64,000 nucleotides of DNA from Bacteroidales bacterium (lineage in GTDB: Bacteria > Bacteroidota > Bacteroidia > Bacteroidales > UBA4417), in NCBI GenBank assembly GCA_016707705.1, contig JADJHD010000051.1:106171-170170 (forward strand), written 5' to 3'. The position numbers and the translations under genes were made by a program. This document shows positions 61,766 through 64,000 of this stretch, in pieces (within the stretch, counting starts at the first letter, position 1; each line of letters opens with the position of its first letter). The notes beneath the pieces are model-generated. The model was not told the origin of the DNA. It did not search any database and saw only the letters and a program-made list of their open reading frames with translations.

Positions 61766-63046
61766 TTATTGAAAATCCTTGATTCTTAAATGCTTGTTTA
61801 TATAGTTAATTCTGTCGCCGGGAATTTCCAGCTCTTTGGCTATAAGAGTCCATTGACTCACTGCTGCAACAACCTCTTCCAGAATCAAATTTGGTTTCTT
61901 GATTCCAAAACTTTTGGCAAAGCCGAATAAATCCTCTTTAGTGAAGTGATCATATTTCCCGTTTATTGACGATTGATGAACATTGGTCCAGGTGCCGCCC
62001 CTGCTATAGGAAAAGCACAGGTCATATGCAGGTGATATCCTCCATTTCCCTTCTTTATTCATCAGGAAGCTGAAATTCTTCACATGATCGTCATGATTTC
62101 GGGCCACGACATTGAATAACATGCGTTTGTATTGCTGTTCAAGTTGATTATAAGGAAGTTGCAACCTTTTCATCACCCTGAACAGGGTTTCATAACTACT
62201 GGCTTTCGGAGTCCTGAAATCAATTCCCGCAATTGCGCCAAAGGTCTGCATATGGATTTTCTCACATTGATCTGTTCTGTCAAATCGTTTGGTCATGAAG
62301 TGAAATCTGTTATTCTCTTCATGCAAGGAGCTTTCTGAGATTTCAATTCCGGCTTTCATTGCCATTTTATAATAGGCATATTCTATTTTGCCCATTCCCT
62401 CAGTTTCACCCAGACTATGTTTATTAGCTCCATCAATTTTCAGAAGCCAATAGGAAAAGCCGGAAGGCTGCAGAATATCTCCCGCCCTGATTTCTTCAAT
62501 TTTATTATTCGAATCTCTTTTAACTGCAATAAGGGCTTTTGCTCTGGCACCGCCCACAGATGTACCAATTCTTAGTATTTCGGTGAGACCTTCCTTATCA
62601 AGTGCATTAAATCTAGCATCCTCCTTACTTGCAAGAACCTGTTTGGCAATCTCATAAATATCACTTACATCCAGGGGTTTATTGTCTTTTTCCCTGTGAT
62701 TGGCTGGGATAAACTCCAAAGCCCCCATTCCTCTTTTGCCAATATAAGTTAGGCGGTCAACCGGATTGATATCATTATACGCTAATTTCCTTTGCGACAG
62801 CCATTCCTTCATCATTGCGTTCCCAAAATCATCCGGCATTGAATCGGAGAGCAAATAGGGAAGGTTATGGAAGTTGATATGGCTTCTGTTCGTCTCAAAA
62901 ATTCTTTCTTCAGTAGGCATTATAATGGGGGAAGGCTCTATTGTATTGATTATGTCAGTACTATACTGAAACACAGAGTGACCCAAACTCTCGTTCCATT
63001 CGGCAGTTCCCAGCAAACGGCCATACAACATAACTTCCACTATCAT
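61766..63046 (-). CDS. hipA: HipA-family serine/threonine kinase toxin
   Basis: A 426-aa kinase of the HipA family. N-terminal HipA-N1 domain (MIVEVMLYGRLLGTAEW...), then GKRGMGALEF, the P-loop-like GTSVGGARAKALI (the serine here is the one autophosphorylated in E. coli HipA), KRFDRTD, the catalytic loop NHDDHVKNFSFLM and the metal-binding ISPAYDLCFSY. The toxin phosphorylates aminoacyl-tRNA synthetases in characterised cases and promotes dormancy. It follows hipB after one base, in the standard antitoxin-first order. All kinase motifs look intact. Confidence 0.93.
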   Translation of the reverse strand: MIVEVMLYGRLLGTAEWNESLGHSVFQYSTDIINTIEPSPIIMPTEERIFETNRSHINFHNLPYLLSDSMPDDFGNAMMKEWLSQRKLAYNDINPVDRLTYIGKRGMGALEFIPANHREKDNKPLDVSDIYEIAKQVLASKEDARFNALDKEGLTEILRIGTSVGGARAKALIAVKRDSNNKIEEIRAGDILQPSGFSYWLLKIDGANKHSLGETEGMGKIEYAYYKMAMKAGIEISESSLHEENNRFHFMTKRFDRTDQCEKIHMQTFGAIAGIDFRTPKASSYETLFRVMKRLQLPYNQLEQQYKRMLFNVVARNHDDHVKNFSFLMNKEGKWRISPAYDLCFSYSRGGTWTNVHQSSINGKYDHFTKEDLFGFAKSFGIKKPNLILEEVVAAVSQWTLIAKELEIPGDRINYINKHLRIKDFQ

Positions 63047-63047
63047 G

Positions 63048-63365
63048 CTATTCTATTTTTTTGGTAGCTCTTTTCCTGTCAGACTTTAATTTCGCCTTTT
63101 CAAACCTTAATTTTAATTCAAGATTCTCACCAAGCCTGAACACGGATTCGAGATCCCTTATCCGGTTTAATCTCATTAATATCCTTATCAGACTTTCCAC
63201 TGTCGTGGATTTTCCTTGCTCTATCAGACTAATTGTTGAAACACTTAATCCAACTTCTTCACTCAGCTCTTTCTGGGTGATATTGTGCTGGACCCGTATT
63301 TTTTGGAGCCTTAACCCCATCTCCTTCAGAATCTCTTGTTCTGTCAAAAATATCCAGTTATCCAT
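63048..63365 (-). CDS. hipB: HipB-type antitoxin, XRE-family regulator
   Basis: A 105-aa DNA-binding antitoxin. The helix-turn-helix occupies about 18-72 (LRLQKIRVQHNITQKELSEEVGLSVSTISLIEQGKSTTVESLIRIL). A charged C-terminal tail (ELKLRFEKAKLKSDRKRATKKIE) would contact HipA or be degraded. It is directly upstream of hipA and probably represses the pair by binding upstream of itself. Confidence 0.92.
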   Translation of the reverse strand: MDNWIFLTEQEILKEMGLRLQKIRVQHNITQKELSEEVGLSVSTISLIEQGKSTTVESLIRILMRLNRIRDLESVFRLGENLELKLRFEKAKLKSDRKRATKKIE

Positions 63366-63395
63366 TGTGTATAACTATTGAAATATTAGTAATTA

Positions 63396-63415
63396 TGTGT
63401 ACAAAGGTAACACAA
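63396..63415 (-). promoter_or_regulatory. hipBA promoter with overlapping dyad
   Basis: On the minus strand TACCTTTG (63409-63402) fits the -7 consensus. It lies between the arms TGTGT and ACACA (plus strand: tgtgt-acaaaggta-acaca), so a HipB dimer bound to this dyad would block it. The dyad arms are short, so the operator call is tentative. Confidence 0.4.
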
Positions 63416-63586
63416 ATAGTAATATTTGATAAGTTAAGACAGAATTCAAGAAGAAGTTCAGATAACTAATGAAATATTAATAGATAATAGCCTTAAATAA
63501 TCATAACTATTAAAATATCATGAGTTAAATACGAGTAGAACTGGTCTTTGAATCATTACCGCCCTGGGATCAGATTCTCTCAAAGC

Positions 63587-64000
63587 CTACCCTTGCTGGG
63601 AAGTCTCAAACCCAAATCGAATGGCAGCTTCAAGAACATCAATGTTTATATCCTTCACGGTCTTAAACTTGATGCAATACCCGCTAACCTTCGCCTTTCC
63701 CAATGTTTTCCCATAGGTTTGAGCCAGGTAAGCCTTATCCTCAATTCCCAGGATATAGACCGAGATACCCGTAGTATTGGCGCTTAAACCTATTCTGAAA
63801 AACTCCCGGCTCTTACCATTGGCATATTTAATAACGTAAATTCCATATCCAATATTAGGGTTGCTGACAGTCTTGTTTTCACTGTTCTTACCATCCTCGA
63901 ACCATAATTTGCATTCCGGTGATATCTGAAGTATAAGCCTGTGCAACTCCAGCATTTCCCCGCGTTTCGGTTCTGGCAGACTGCCAATATATTCTGTAAT
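63587..64000 (-). CDS. DUF1801 (YdhG-like) protein, partial
   Basis: The minus-strand frame runs from beyond the window end to 63587. The visible part reads ITEYIGSLPEPKRGEMLELH, then RLILQISPECKLWFEDGK and GYGIYVIKYANGKSREFFRIGLS, matching DUF1801 proteins (small cytoplasmic proteins of unknown function, often called YdhG-like). An internal ATG at 63955 is not the natural start, because homologous residues continue upstream of it. The true N-terminus lies outside the window. Confidence 0.8.
   Translation of the reverse strand: MTEYIGSLPEPKRGEMLELHRLILQISPECKLWFEDGKNSENKTVSNPNIGYGIYVIKYANGKSREFFRIGLSANTTGISVYILGIEDKAYLAQTYGKTLGKAKVSGYCIKFKTVKDINIDVLEAAIRFGFETSQQG

Overview
The window comes from a member of the Bacteroidota, probably an environmental anaerobe of the Bacteroidales/Marinilabiliales type. 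The evidence is a SusC/SusD pair, several secreted enzymes with C-terminal sorting domains of the type IX secretion system (T9SS), many lipoprotein signal peptides, -7 promoter boxes of the form TAnnTTTG, and a moderate GC content. No rRNA, tRNA, CRISPR array or transposase gene was seen. This lineage call is inference from gene families only.

Layout. 1-5.1 kb: a MORN-repeat secreted protein (cut by the window edge) and nadA on the minus strand, then rpiB, an orphan lutB-type iron-sulfur protein and an unknown secreted protein on the plus strand. 5.1-6.05 kb: a non-coding block of interleaved G-rich repeats. 6.07-16.75 kb: a minus-strand run with a RhlE-type helicase, a glucosaminidase, a GH92 alpha-mannosidase, a soluble PAS histidine kinase, a secreted protein with four glycogen-binding (CBM48/E-set) repeats that is translationally coupled to a two-lobed aspartyl protease, and a T9SS carboxylesterase. 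16.9-24.9 kb: a complete kdp potassium-uptake operon, kdpF-smORF-kdpA-kdpB-kdpC-kdpD-kdpE, with two very small membrane proteins at its head (50 and 49 aa) and a frameshift in kdpB. 25.2-28.0 kb: two envelope proteins, a 960-bp gap with dispersed repeats, and a DUF4180 protein.

The centrepiece is a polysaccharide utilisation locus at 28.5-58.3 kb: SusC, SusD, an IPT-domain surface glycan-binding lipoprotein, a strong terminator, then GH31 (alpha-xylosidase type, PA14 insert), a CE7-type acetyl esterase, two GH3, GH2, GH27 and a T9SS GH5. A convergent AraC regulator follows, and then a mannan cassette: GH5 mannanase/mannosidase, GH26, GH130 phosphorylase, a GPH-family transporter, a cellobiose/mannobiose 2-epimerase and an SGNH esterase. 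The set fits combined attack on xyloglucan-like and acetylated galactoglucomannan hemicelluloses. Mannobiose would be imported, epimerised to mannosyl-glucose and cleaved by phosphorolysis in the cytoplasm.

58.3-64 kb: a possible gene remnant, a DUF5763-like coiled-coil protein, a YCF48-repeat T9SS protein, a possible 161-bp MITE-like element, a hipBA toxin-antitoxin pair and a DUF1801 protein cut by the window end.

Three genes (kdpB, susD, epimerase) carry single-base frameshifts. Each is repaired by changing one short homopolymer by one base, which points to sequence error rather than true gene decay.
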